Below are positions 1 to 5,242 of a DNA stretch of 6,956 nt, one piece after another (the first letter of the stretch is position 1; every line of letters begins with the position of its first letter). Source of the stretch: Candidatus Rifleibacteriota bacterium. GTDB lineage: Bacteria > Riflebacteria > Ozemobacteria > Ozemobacterales > Ozemobacteraceae. The translations under genes and the position numbers were made by a program. A model generated the notes under the pieces. That model did no database searches, was not told where the DNA came from, and worked only from the letters and a program-made list of their open reading frames with translations. The stretch lies in assembly GCA_017526725.1 (NCBI GenBank), contig JAFXRA010000261.1, forward strand, positions 1 to 6,956, given 5' to 3'.

Positions 1-23
1 GCACTCTAAGTTTGATGTCTCAC

Positions 24-106
24 GTCCAACTGTCCTATAACAATATCCCACAAGCGACGTCAGTCGTAGTCCCACAACGAAGTGTCCCACAGCGAAGCTT
101 TCCACT
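24..106 (-). repeat. GTGGGAC repeat module, copy 1 (inverted)
   Basis: Read on the minus strand, positions 106-69 carry two 15-bp units of the form TTCGYTGTGGGACNN, followed at 44-36 by ATTGTTATA and at 30-24 by GTTGGAC. The same order of parts is found on the plus strand at 6603-6701. The 38 bases at 69-106 match 6603-6640 in reverse complement with one difference, and the 30 bases at 69-98 match 6611-6640 exactly. It is non-coding, and its function is unknown. Confidence 0.85.
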
Positions 107-117
107 ATTTAATTATC

Positions 118-180
118 GATTCGAACAATTCGAACAATTCGAACAATTCGAACTATTCTAACAACTCTAACAATTCCAAC
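118..180. repeat. 9-bp tandem array, seven units
   Basis: Seven consecutive 9-bp units fill this stretch. The first four are AATTCGAAC-like (units 2-4 are identical; the first starts with G) and the last three drift to TATTCTAAC, AACTCTAAC and AATTCCAAC. Read on the minus strand the units are GTTNGAANN, which matches the GTTGGAAG units at 6578-6595 and 6666-6701. The array directly adjoins a GTGGGAC module, as it does at the other end of the window. The clean period with graded decay suggests slippage or unequal exchange. Confidence 0.9.
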
Positions 181-241
181 CGTCAACCGATAACTACGTT
201 ATAGTATTTACTTAGTATTAAAAAAGTGTTATTTATAGATT

Positions 242-260
242 TATAATGATAATCAAGGAG
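242..260 (+). promoter_or_regulatory. Possible -10 box and the ribosome binding site of the glucokinase unit
   Basis: TATAAT at 242-247 is a perfect -10 hexamer, but no good -35 lies 16-18 bases upstream, so the promoter call is weak and the leader would be very short. AAGGAG at 255-260 is a strong Shine-Dalgarno sequence. Two ATG codons follow in tandem (265 and 268). The spacing is 4 bases to the first and 7 to the second, which favours the second. Confidence 0.4.
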
Positions 261-267
261 CGCAATG

Positions 268-1218
268 ATGGCTGAAAACAAAAACTTAAGTATTGGTGTC
301 GATCTCGGTGGAACAAAAGTAGCTGTTGGTCTTTGCAATAACGGTGAAATATTAAAAAAGTCTATTTTCCCAACACAGGCTTCTACTGGATTTGACGGCG
401 TAATATCAACTATACTTCAAGCAGTTAAAACAGTTGTCGGAGATACTCCTCTAAAAGATATCAGAGGCCTTGGTATAGGTGCTGCTGGTCAGATTAATCC
501 TGCCTCTGGGGAAGTTATATACGCTCCAAATTTGAATTGGAAAAATGCACCATTAGGTAAAACTCTTGAATCTGCATTAGGTTTGCCTGTTAAAGTTTTG
601 AATGACGTTCGTGCAGCAACAGTTGCAGAACAGAAATTCGGCAATGGAAAAGGCTTGATGAATTTTGGTAACATTTTTATTGGAACAGGTGTAGGTTCAG
701 GCTGGGTTATAAATGGACGTCTGTTAAATGGAACAACCAATTCTGCTGGTGAAATCGGCCATATCTGCTTAGACCCCAATGGTCCACTCTGCGGTTGCGG
801 TAAAAAAGGCTGCTTAGAAGCTTATTCATCTGGCACTGGCATGGAAAACTATGTTAAGGCTGAACTGCAAAAAGGCCGTGAAAGCATCATTCTTGATATG
901 GTTGAAAAAGATATCAGCAAAGTTCGAGGTCCGATAATCGGTAAAGCAGCAGAAAAGAAAGATGCTTTAGCTATAGAAGCAATTGAAAGAGTAGGGTATT
1001 ATTTAGGTATAGCCTTAGCTAATGTTCACACTTTGATTAATCCTGAAGTTATTCTTCTTGGCGGCGGAATGATGGCTTTGCAGAATATTTTCATGCCTGT
1101 ATTAGAAAAGACTATGAAGGAACATATACTTCCTGTTGCAAATAAAGGTATTTTAATCCGAGAAGCAAGATTCCAGAATGATGCTGTTCTTCTTGGCGGA
1201 GCAGCAATTTTCGCATGA
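268..1218 (+). CDS. glk: ROK-family glucokinase
   Basis: Probable glucokinase, a cytoplasmic enzyme that phosphorylates glucose to glucose-6-phosphate with ATP at the entry to glycolysis. Numbering the longer 317-residue form, the N-terminal ATP motif DLGGTK is at 13-18, the catalytic aspartate is D114 in VLND, a glycine-rich GTGVGSG loop is at 140-146, and the sugar-binding GEIGH is at 162-166. The ROK zinc site is complete: H166 with C176, C178 and C183 in CGCGKKGCLE. LLGGGM at 264-269 is the C-terminal nucleotide-side glycine motif. There is no N-terminal winged helix, so it is a kinase and not a ROK repressor. The length is normal for the family. The start at 268 is preferred over 265 because of Shine-Dalgarno spacing. 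Its stop overlaps the next gene by four bases (ATGA), which implies co-translation. Glucose specificity is inferred from the motifs; another hexose, N-acetylmannosamine included, cannot be excluded. Confidence 0.9.
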   Translation: MAENKNLSIGVDLGGTKVAVGLCNNGEILKKSIFPTQASTGFDGVISTILQAVKTVVGDTPLKDIRGLGIGAAGQINPASGEVIYAPNLNWKNAPLGKTLESALGLPVKVLNDVRAATVAEQKFGNGKGLMNFGNIFIGTGVGSGWVINGRLLNGTTNSAGEIGHICLDPNGPLCGCGKKGCLEAYSSGTGMENYVKAELQKGRESIILDMVEKDISKVRGPIIGKAAEKKDALAIEAIERVGYYLGIALANVHTLINPEVILLGGGMMALQNIFMPVLEKTMKEHILPVANKGILIREARFQNDAVLLGGAAIFA

Positions 1219-2135
1219 GTCCAATATACCCGATAGTTATTCCTGCTGCTCTGGTTGCTGATTCTTCCTGGGCAACAGCAGAAGAATTTGCTAGTATTGT
1301 TCTGCATATTAAAAATCTTTGTTCTAATTATCCTAGCATCTTAATGGCTTATTCTGCCGATTTTGAGGCTAAGGTAAATGCTTGTCTTTTGGCAGAAGAA
1401 ATAGTTAAATGGGGAATTAACGTATTTATGCCCGATTCGCCTGCTCCTATAGCGGCAATGTCATATGCCATTACTACAAAAGCTATGCCAATAGGTTTGT
1501 ATATCGAAGGAGTTAAAAACAGCGATTCTGTAAGACTTATTCCGATTTCTTCTCATGGCGGACTTTTTGATGATCAGGATTTGAAAACAGCCTTTGTCGC
1601 TCCCAGTTCAAAAAAGGCTGTTATCGGTTCAACCGACATTATAAGTAGTTATATAAAGCACTTAGCCGGTTTTGCTGATCCTTATATTGAAAAGGGTTTA
1701 AGCTTTTCTAATATTGATATTCCATTCAAAGAACTCTATAAACAAATGGAAAACAATGAAAACCTGGCAATTTTATTTGAAAGAGACGCCAAAGGGCCTA
1801 AGGCTGTAATAGGTAACAATGGCTGTCTGCTTAAGCTAGAAGAAAACAGGGAATCAATTTCTACAGAACAAATCGCAAAGCGAATTTCAAAATATTTAAA
1901 AGAAGAAAGATATGCATCTGGAACTCTGCTGGTTCCATCAGGCAAAGGCAGTGGTTTTGGCGATTTTGGTGAAGTTGCAGAAATAGAAGGCAACGATTTT
2001 GATTTGATTTATTCTGCAGGCTTTTCTGACCTTCTCTTAAGCTGGTGGCCCGATGGTTTAATTGCGATGCAGGGTTCAAGCTGTTTCGGTGATGGCTTAC
2101 TAGCAGCAATTTACTATCTGGAATCCCTAAGATAG
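1215..2135 (+). CDS. Degenerate phosphohexomutase-like protein (likely non-catalytic)
   Basis: A 306-residue soluble protein that I read as a diverged, shortened member of the alpha-D-phosphohexomutase (PGM/PMM) family. Similarity is by eye. ALVADSSWATAEEF (12-25) fits the family's N-terminal strand and helix start, ILMAYSADF (42-50) fits the VVVGYDTRF strand, and GINVFMPDSPAPIAAMSYAI (67-86) fits the segment ending in PTPALSYAV. SSYIKHLAGFAD (144-155) fits the start of domain II, and FGDGLLAAIYYLES (291-304) fits the DGILAALLLLE helix of domain III. The active-site parts are missing: the TASHNP loop aligns with EGVKNS (98-103), the DGDADR metal loop with ERDAKG (189-194), and the sugar loop GEESGG with MQGSSC (285-290). 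The family's usual length is about 450-550 residues; domain IV is absent and domain II is short. Translation is probably coupled to glucokinase through the ATGA overlap, since no well-spaced Shine-Dalgarno is present. A role in binding sugar phosphate or regulating glucokinase is inference only. Confidence 0.65.
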   Translation: MSPIYPIVIPAALVADSSWATAEEFASIVLHIKNLCSNYPSILMAYSADFEAKVNACLLAEEIVKWGINVFMPDSPAPIAAMSYAITTKAMPIGLYIEGVKNSDSVRLIPISSHGGLFDDQDLKTAFVAPSSKKAVIGSTDIISSYIKHLAGFADPYIEKGLSFSNIDIPFKELYKQMENNENLAILFERDAKGPKAVIGNNGCLLKLEENRESISTEQIAKRISKYLKEERYASGTLLVPSGKGSGFGDFGEVAEIEGNDFDLIYSAGFSDLLLSWWPDGLIAMQGSSCFGDGLLAAIYYLESLR

Positions 2136-2149
2136 TTTTTGGTTAGGGA
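2124..2149 (+). other. Stem-loop overlapping the stop codon of the mutase-like gene
   Basis: TCCCTAA (2124-2130) pairs with TTAGGGA (2143-2149) around a 12-base loop containing the TAG stop. It is followed by an A-run, not a T-run, so it is not a standard intrinsic terminator. It is the only hairpin between this gene and the repeat that starts at 2155. It could stabilise the mRNA 3' end or be chance. Confidence 0.35.
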
Positions 2150-2154
2150 AAAAA

Positions 2155-2265
2155 GAAGATCTGCCCCCACGAAGGTGGGGGAAGTGGCACGTAGTGCCGA
2201 CGACCAACAGGATGTTGGGAGTGCATGCGAGCGCCAGGATGGCAAGCAAGTCGTAAAGGGGTCTT
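2155..2265 (+). repeat. Structured repeat, long copy, left flank of the DUF559 gene
   Basis: A GC-rich block in AT-rich surroundings that folds into several hairpins. CCCCCAC (2164-2170) pairs with GTGGGGG (2175-2181). GGCAC (2186-2190) pairs with GTGCC (2194-2198). CCAAC (2204-2208) pairs with GTTGG (2214-2218) around AGGAT. GCC (2233-2235) pairs with GGC (2241-2243), also around AGGAT. ACGA (2200-2203) can close the last two against TCGT (2251-2254). The first 34 bases reappear inverted at 2832-2865 with two differences, and the end AAAGGGGTCTT (2255-2265) reappears inverted at 2805-2815. The part 2199-2265 is close to identical to 6796-6861 in direct orientation. There is no open reading frame and no T-tract. 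Confidence 0.85.
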
Positions 2266-2292
2266 ATTCTCTTGTAATAAGCTAAAGGTATT

Positions 2293-2697
2293 TTATTTCT
2301 TCTCTAACTTATCTTCTAGTTCCTTCACCAAATTTTCTTTACCCAACTCCAGTAACTTTTCTTTTGAAATCAAATCAATATAGTAACAAACATCATCAAA
2401 TTTCTTATTTACATCTGGATTACCGAAACTAACAACCCTATAACCCAAATTCTCAAAATATAGAGTTCTTTTATCATCATATTTTATATTTTTATCAAGA
2501 AGATGTTGAATCCCATCAATTTCAATAATCAGTTTAGTTTCTTTACAAAAGAAATCAACAATATATTTCCCTATAGGATGTTGCCTTCTTATTTTTAATG
2601 GATATTTCCGTAAATAAACATACCATAGTTTTCTCTCTTCACAAGTTTGTTGATTCCTTAATTCCATAGCTCTTTCTACGGTTAATGAATGATACAT
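2293..2697 (-). CDS. DUF559-family (Vsr-like) endonuclease domain protein
   Basis: A 134-residue protein of the DUF559 family, small PD-(D/E)XK-fold proteins related to very-short-patch repair endonucleases; the DNA substrate is unknown. Family hallmarks are in order: an N-terminal helix with RNxxT and ERKLW (14-25), KIRRQHPIGKYIVDFF (35-50) with the first acidic residue D48, IIEIDGIQH (57-65) with E59, D61 and H65, then DDKRTLYFENLGYRVVSF (74-91) and DV (95-96). These match the expected metal-binding core, so it looks intact. The C-terminal 25 residues are a charged, probably helical tail. An AAGG-type Shine-Dalgarno (2708-2705) precedes the ATG at good spacing. The gene is visibly more AT-rich than its neighbours, has its own promoter, stands alone with no methyltransferase, and lies between inverted copies of a hairpin repeat. 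It converges on the glucokinase unit. This context suggests an acquired or mobile cargo gene and not a housekeeping one. Confidence 0.85.
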   Translation of the reverse strand: MYHSLTVERAMELRNQQTCEERKLWYVYLRKYPLKIRRQHPIGKYIVDFFCKETKLIIEIDGIQHLLDKNIKYDDKRTLYFENLGYRVVSFGNPDVNKKFDDVCYYIDLISKEKLLELGKENLVKELEDKLEKK

Positions 2698-2725
2698 ATA
2701 CTCACCTTCGATTATTCGAATTGAG

Positions 2726-2753
2726 ATTATATATTTTCTCTATAAGTAATCAA
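2726..2753 (-). promoter_or_regulatory. Sigma70-type promoter of the DUF559 gene
   Basis: On the minus strand TTGATT (2753-2748) and a perfect TATAAT (2731-2726) are separated by 16 bases. Transcription would begin near 2719, giving a short leader that contains the AAGGTGAG ribosome binding site just ahead of the ATG at 2697. The promoter lies inside the repeat-bounded segment, so the gene carries its own expression signals. Confidence 0.6.
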
Positions 2754-2799
2754 CCGAAAAAGGTAAAATGGACAAAAAAAGTTTTTAATTTTTAAAAAA

Positions 2800-2983
2800 T
2801 TTAGAAGACCCCTTTCGTCTGCCTAACGGCAGCCACTTCCCCCACCTGCGTGGGGGCAGGTCTTCAAGATGCGCCCCCAGTTTAGAAACTAGAGTTGGCG
2901 ACGCAGCGACCCACCACCCCGAAGCGCCACCACGTAGGTGGGGGAGCTGGCGAGCGAATGCGAGACTGAGGGGGTCTTCTAAA
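2800..2983. repeat. Composite structured repeat with 13-bp inverted ends, right flank of the DUF559 gene
   Basis: TTTAGAAGACCCC (2800-2812) and GGGGTCTTCTAAA (2971-2983) are perfect inverted ends of a 184-bp block. The left part (2805-2865) is an inverted, shortened copy of the repeat at 2155-2265: 2832-2865 matches 2155-2188 at 32 of 34 bases, with hairpins CTGCC/GGCAG (2819-2832) and CCCCCAC/GTGGGGG (2839-2856), but it lacks the AGGAT-loop segment. The right part (2866-2983) shares AAGATGCGCCCCCAG, GGGGGAGCTG and GGGGGTCTTCTAAAG with the copy at 6718-6867. On the minus strand the block ends in six T residues (2799-2794), so it might also stop transcription entering the DUF559 gene. No credible gene lies here. 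Confidence 0.85.
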
Positions 2984-2992
2984 GGTTTTAAC

Positions 2993-3066
2993 GCTGCGCT
3001 GTGGGACACTTCGTTGTGGGACAGCGGCAGCTGCCGTCTCACACGTTGCGTAAGCAACTGTCCCAC
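2993..3066 (+). repeat. GTGGGAC repeat module, copy 2, with palindromic tail
   Basis: Positions 2993-3022 differ by one base from the 30-bp sequence at 6611-6640. The tail differs from other copies. GTGGGA (3016-3021) and TCTCAC (3037-3042) frame the perfect palindrome CGGCAGCTGCCG (3025-3036). GTTGC/GCAAC (3045-3058) forms a hairpin with a GTAA (GNRA-type) loop. CTGTCCCAC (3058-3066) is the inverse of GTGGGACAG (3016-3024). No 9-bp array follows here. It is non-coding, and its function is unknown. Confidence 0.8.
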
Positions 3067-3234
3067 TATCTGCACAAGAGTTGTAGGCTCTGTTGCTCTA
3101 TTGCTCTCTATAAAAAGGTTAGTTTTATAAAAACATTATTAGCTCACAAAAGTAGGTTAAAATAAGAAATTTACTCCAGCCAAAGTCAATCCCCTCCTCT
3201 CTCATCTCTCCTCTCTAAAAAAGCTGGATATTTC
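3067..3234. other. Gene-free 3' flank of cstA
   Basis: No gene is seen. TATAAAA/TTTTATA (about 3111-3131) is an AT-only inverted repeat. A pyrimidine-only run apart from one A covers about 3188-3214 (purine-rich on the cstA strand). An imperfect inverted repeat links about 3164-3180 with 3221-3234 (AAGAAAT...CCAGC type), with a T-run beside its inner arm on the cstA strand. This could be a weak, long-looped terminator for cstA. I do not see a convincing compact terminator. Confidence 0.4.
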
Positions 3235-4728
3235 TTACTTAGCTTCTTTATCTTCTTTATCTATTTCTTCTTGGGTTTGAAGTTTATGCTTATGGTAATG
3301 AAATAGAAAATCCGCAGTCAAAGCCATGACTATACCACAAAAGACTGCGAACCCATAATAATTATTATGCATATATGAGTTTTCTGGAAGTTTTGCCCAA
3401 ACTAATCCCATACATTCAGGAGCAGCCATAAAATAAGCAGTTACAACAGCAGTCATGATTGTTGCAGGAATAACAGTTATTAGCCAGTTTTTCTTTTCCT
3501 TAAGAAGATATACTGAACAAGCCCAAAGAACAATAGTAGCTAGAGTCTGGTTAGACCAGGAAAAATATCGCCATACTACGTTATAGTCACATTGCCCAAT
3601 AATATAACCAGCAATTAGTAGTGGTAAAGTAACATACAATCTTTTCTTTAAGTTGGATTGGTCAATTTTAAACCAGTCTGCAATAGTTAGACGAGCTGAA
3701 CGATATGCGGTATCACCAGAAGTAACCGGGCATGCAATAACTCCTAACATAGCTAATAAAAAGCCTACTTTACCCATTGTAGTTTCGCATATATTATAAA
3801 CGATTCCAGCTACAGCGCCATTTTCAGGTTTGAATGCTTCTAACAAGTGTGTTGAATTTTCGTAACAAGAAACTCCAGCTGCAGCCCATACTAATGCAAT
3901 TAAACCTTCAGAAATCATAGCACCGTAAAAAACTTTACGTCCCTGCTTTTCTGATTGGATACATCGAGCCATCATTGGTGACTGAGTTGAATGAAAACCT
4001 GATATTGCACCACAAGCAACAGTAATGAACATAAAGGGCCAGATTTGCAACCCTTTAGGATGTAAATTGCTCATATTATTCCAGATTTCAGGCATTTTTT
4101 CAGGGGTATTTATGAGTAAAGAACCTGAAACCCCAATAGCCATAGCAATTAAACAAAAGCCGAATAGAGGGTATATTTTACCAATTACTTTATCTATTGG
4201 AACAAAAGTAGCTATAAAATAATAAACCAAAATAACCCAATACCAGAAATGAATATCGTATTGTTCAGGGGTAATTTTATTTAACAATCCAGCAGGACCA
4301 ATAGTAAAAACAACACCACAGCCGACCAGCAATATAACCGAGAAAACTCTCATTATTTGTAGTGGCCAATAACCAAGATATTTGCCAGTAATTTCAGAAA
4401 CACTAGCTCCATTATTTCTGACAGAAAGCATACCGCACATATAGTCATGAACGGCACCGGCAAAAATACATCCAAATACAATCCATAAATATACTACTGG
4501 TCCAAATACAGCCCCAGCTAAAGCTCCAAATATTGGACCTGTACCAACAATATTTAGTAATTGTATTAAATATACTTTCCAAACAGGCATAGGAATATAG
4601 TCTACACCGTCATTTATTGCATAGGCAGGTGTTTGTCTGTCATCAGGAGCAAAGTTCTTTTCTACTATTGCACCATAGAATATATAACCAACGATTAGAA
4701 GAATTACACTAGCTATAAATGAAATCAT
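3235..4728 (-). CDS. cstA: CstA-family carbon starvation carrier (short form)
   Basis: A 497-residue integral membrane protein of the CstA family, whose enterobacterial members (CstA, BtsT) take up peptides and pyruvate. It has the short architecture, against about 700 residues for E. coli CstA. Family motifs seen: DDRQTPA (29-35), GVDYIP (41-46), GTGPIFG (62-68), GAVHDY (91-96), SGFHSTQSPMMARC (243-256), SGDTAYRSARL (337-347) and WRYFSWSNQTLA (386-397). A dozen or so hydrophobic segments run from residue 2 to about 475, and the tail is charged (KHKLQTQEEIDKEDKEAK). GGAAG (4740-4736) precedes the ATG by seven bases. It has its own promoter and is divergent from the small membrane gene at 4883. 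No LytS/LytTR-type two-component system is nearby. The substrate (pyruvate, peptides or amino acids) cannot be told from the sequence. Confidence 0.9.
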   Translation of the reverse strand: MISFIASVILLIVGYIFYGAIVEKNFAPDDRQTPAYAINDGVDYIPMPVWKVYLIQLLNIVGTGPIFGALAGAVFGPVVYLWIVFGCIFAGAVHDYMCGMLSVRNNGASVSEITGKYLGYWPLQIMRVFSVILLVGCGVVFTIGPAGLLNKITPEQYDIHFWYWVILVYYFIATFVPIDKVIGKIYPLFGFCLIAMAIGVSGSLLINTPEKMPEIWNNMSNLHPKGLQIWPFMFITVACGAISGFHSTQSPMMARCIQSEKQGRKVFYGAMISEGLIALVWAAAGVSCYENSTHLLEAFKPENGAVAGIVYNICETTMGKVGFLLAMLGVIACPVTSGDTAYRSARLTIADWFKIDQSNLKKRLYVTLPLLIAGYIIGQCDYNVVWRYFSWSNQTLATIVLWACSVYLLKEKKNWLITVIPATIMTAVVTAYFMAAPECMGLVWAKLPENSYMHNNYYGFAVFCGIVMALTADFLFHYHKHKLQTQEEIDKEDKEAK

Positions 4729-4765
4729 TGTTTTACTTCCGTATTTTATATTAATATTGTGCTTT

Positions 4766-4794
4766 ATAATAAACCTAAATTAAAGACTTATCAA
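4766..4794 (-). promoter_or_regulatory. Sigma70-type promoter of cstA
   Basis: On the minus strand TTGATA (4794-4789) and TATTAT (4771-4766) are spaced by 17 bases, each one base from consensus. The leader would be about 30 bases and includes the GGAAG ribosome binding site. The heptamer AAGTCTT occurs twice, eleven bases apart, across the -35 region (about 4799-4782). That could be a regulator half-site pair, but the evidence is slight. Confidence 0.55.
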
Positions 4795-4823
4795 GACTTG
4801 TGAATCATAAATAAAGTTAATAT

Positions 4824-4853
4824 TTGTATCTTTTCTATTATATATGTTATAAA
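4824..4853 (+). promoter_or_regulatory. Weak candidate promoter of the small membrane gene
   Basis: TTGTAT (4824-4829) and TATAAA (4848-4853) are 18 bases apart. The region is so AT-rich that other -10 choices exist. An AGAGGGG ribosome binding site (4868-4874) follows, eight bases before the ATG at 4883. Confidence 0.3.
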
Positions 4854-4882
4854 AAATTATCTATGTAAGAGGGGTAGAGAAA

Positions 4883-5152
4883 ATGGTTAACGAGAACATA
4901 ACTTTTTATATCACTATATTTTTCTTTGTTGGTTTAATCTTGGGTTGTTTAGGTTTGTCTTGGTTTATAAATCATACTATTAATGGGATAAAAAAAGATG
5001 TGGATAAGTTAAATAAGGGAATTTCTGACGATTTACATGATTTGGCAAAAGCCTTAGATGAAGAAGGTAAATATGGTGACTCTGAAAATATAAGAAAAAT
5101 GAAAAGAGAATTTGATAAAACATTATCTGGTGATAATAAAAGCAAGCATTAA
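4883..5152 (+). CDS. Small single-span membrane protein, unknown function
   Basis: I do not recognise this 89-residue protein. Residues about 7-30 (FYITIFFFVGLILGCLGLSW) form one hydrophobic membrane segment after a short polar N-terminus. The rest is highly charged and probably helical, with a KKDVDKLNKG stretch, an acidic DDLHDLAKALDEEG stretch (50-62 region) and a basic end (SGDNKSKH). The pattern suggests a membrane-anchored protein with a cytoplasmic amphipathic helix, possibly self-associating. A strong AGAGGGG ribosome binding site supports it as a real gene. It is divergent from cstA and lies 90 bases ahead of pfp, which has its own promoter. No terminator is seen between them, so read-through into pfp is possible. 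The juxtaposition gives no firm functional clue. Confidence 0.65.
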   Translation: MVNENITFYITIFFFVGLILGCLGLSWFINHTINGIKKDVDKLNKGISDDLHDLAKALDEEGKYGDSENIRKMKREFDKTLSGDNKSKH

Positions 5153-5181
5153 ACAATTATCCTAAAAGTTTCATTATTTGC

Positions 5182-5236
5182 TTGACCTTGAAAGTTAAAA
5201 AGTAGATAATATTTTTACAATTTGAAATAACAGGAG
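5182..5236 (+). promoter_or_regulatory. Sigma70-type promoter and ribosome binding site of pfp
   Basis: TTGACC (5182-5187) and GATAAT (5205-5210) are 17 bases apart, each one base from consensus. This gives a leader of about 26 bases. AGGAG (5232-5236) lies six bases before the ATG at 5243 and fixes the start. Confidence 0.6.
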
Positions 5237-5242
5237 TCTTAA

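Noticed and set aside
118..180. CRISPR array
   Set aside because: The 9-bp units are contiguous with no spacers, and no cas gene is present. The GTGGGAC modules are also not regularly spaced by unique spacers.
489..779. Minus-strand frame inside glucokinase, and similar frames at 1026-1307, 1736-1993, 1861-2109 and 4025-4222
   Set aside because: They are shadows of well-supported genes on the opposite strand, with no independent start signals or domains.
268..1218. ROK-family transcriptional repressor
   Set aside because: There is no N-terminal helix-turn-helix; the ATP motif begins at residue 13 and the catalytic aspartate is present.
1215..2135. Active phosphoglucomutase
   Set aside because: The serine, metal and sugar loops are not conserved and the fourth domain is missing, so activity of the usual kind is unlikely.
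2164..2181. Strong GC hairpin as the intrinsic terminator of the glucokinase unit
   Set aside because: The 7-bp stem is followed by GAAGTGGC and not by a T-run, and the same hairpin occurs inside other repeat copies, so it belongs to the repeat. It may still hinder transcription.
2293..2697. Restriction-modification system or Vsr repair gene
   Set aside because: No DNA methyltransferase or specificity subunit lies in the window, and the protein has the DUF559 pattern and not that of classical Vsr.
2155..2983. Classical insertion sequence
   Set aside because: No transposase is encoded, and I could not find clean target-site duplications beside the inverted repeats.
2785..3075. 96-codon open frame on the minus strand
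   Set aside because: It runs through two different repeat families and ends in their GTGGGAC units. No ribosome binding site or domain is seen; it is repeat DNA read in an open frame.
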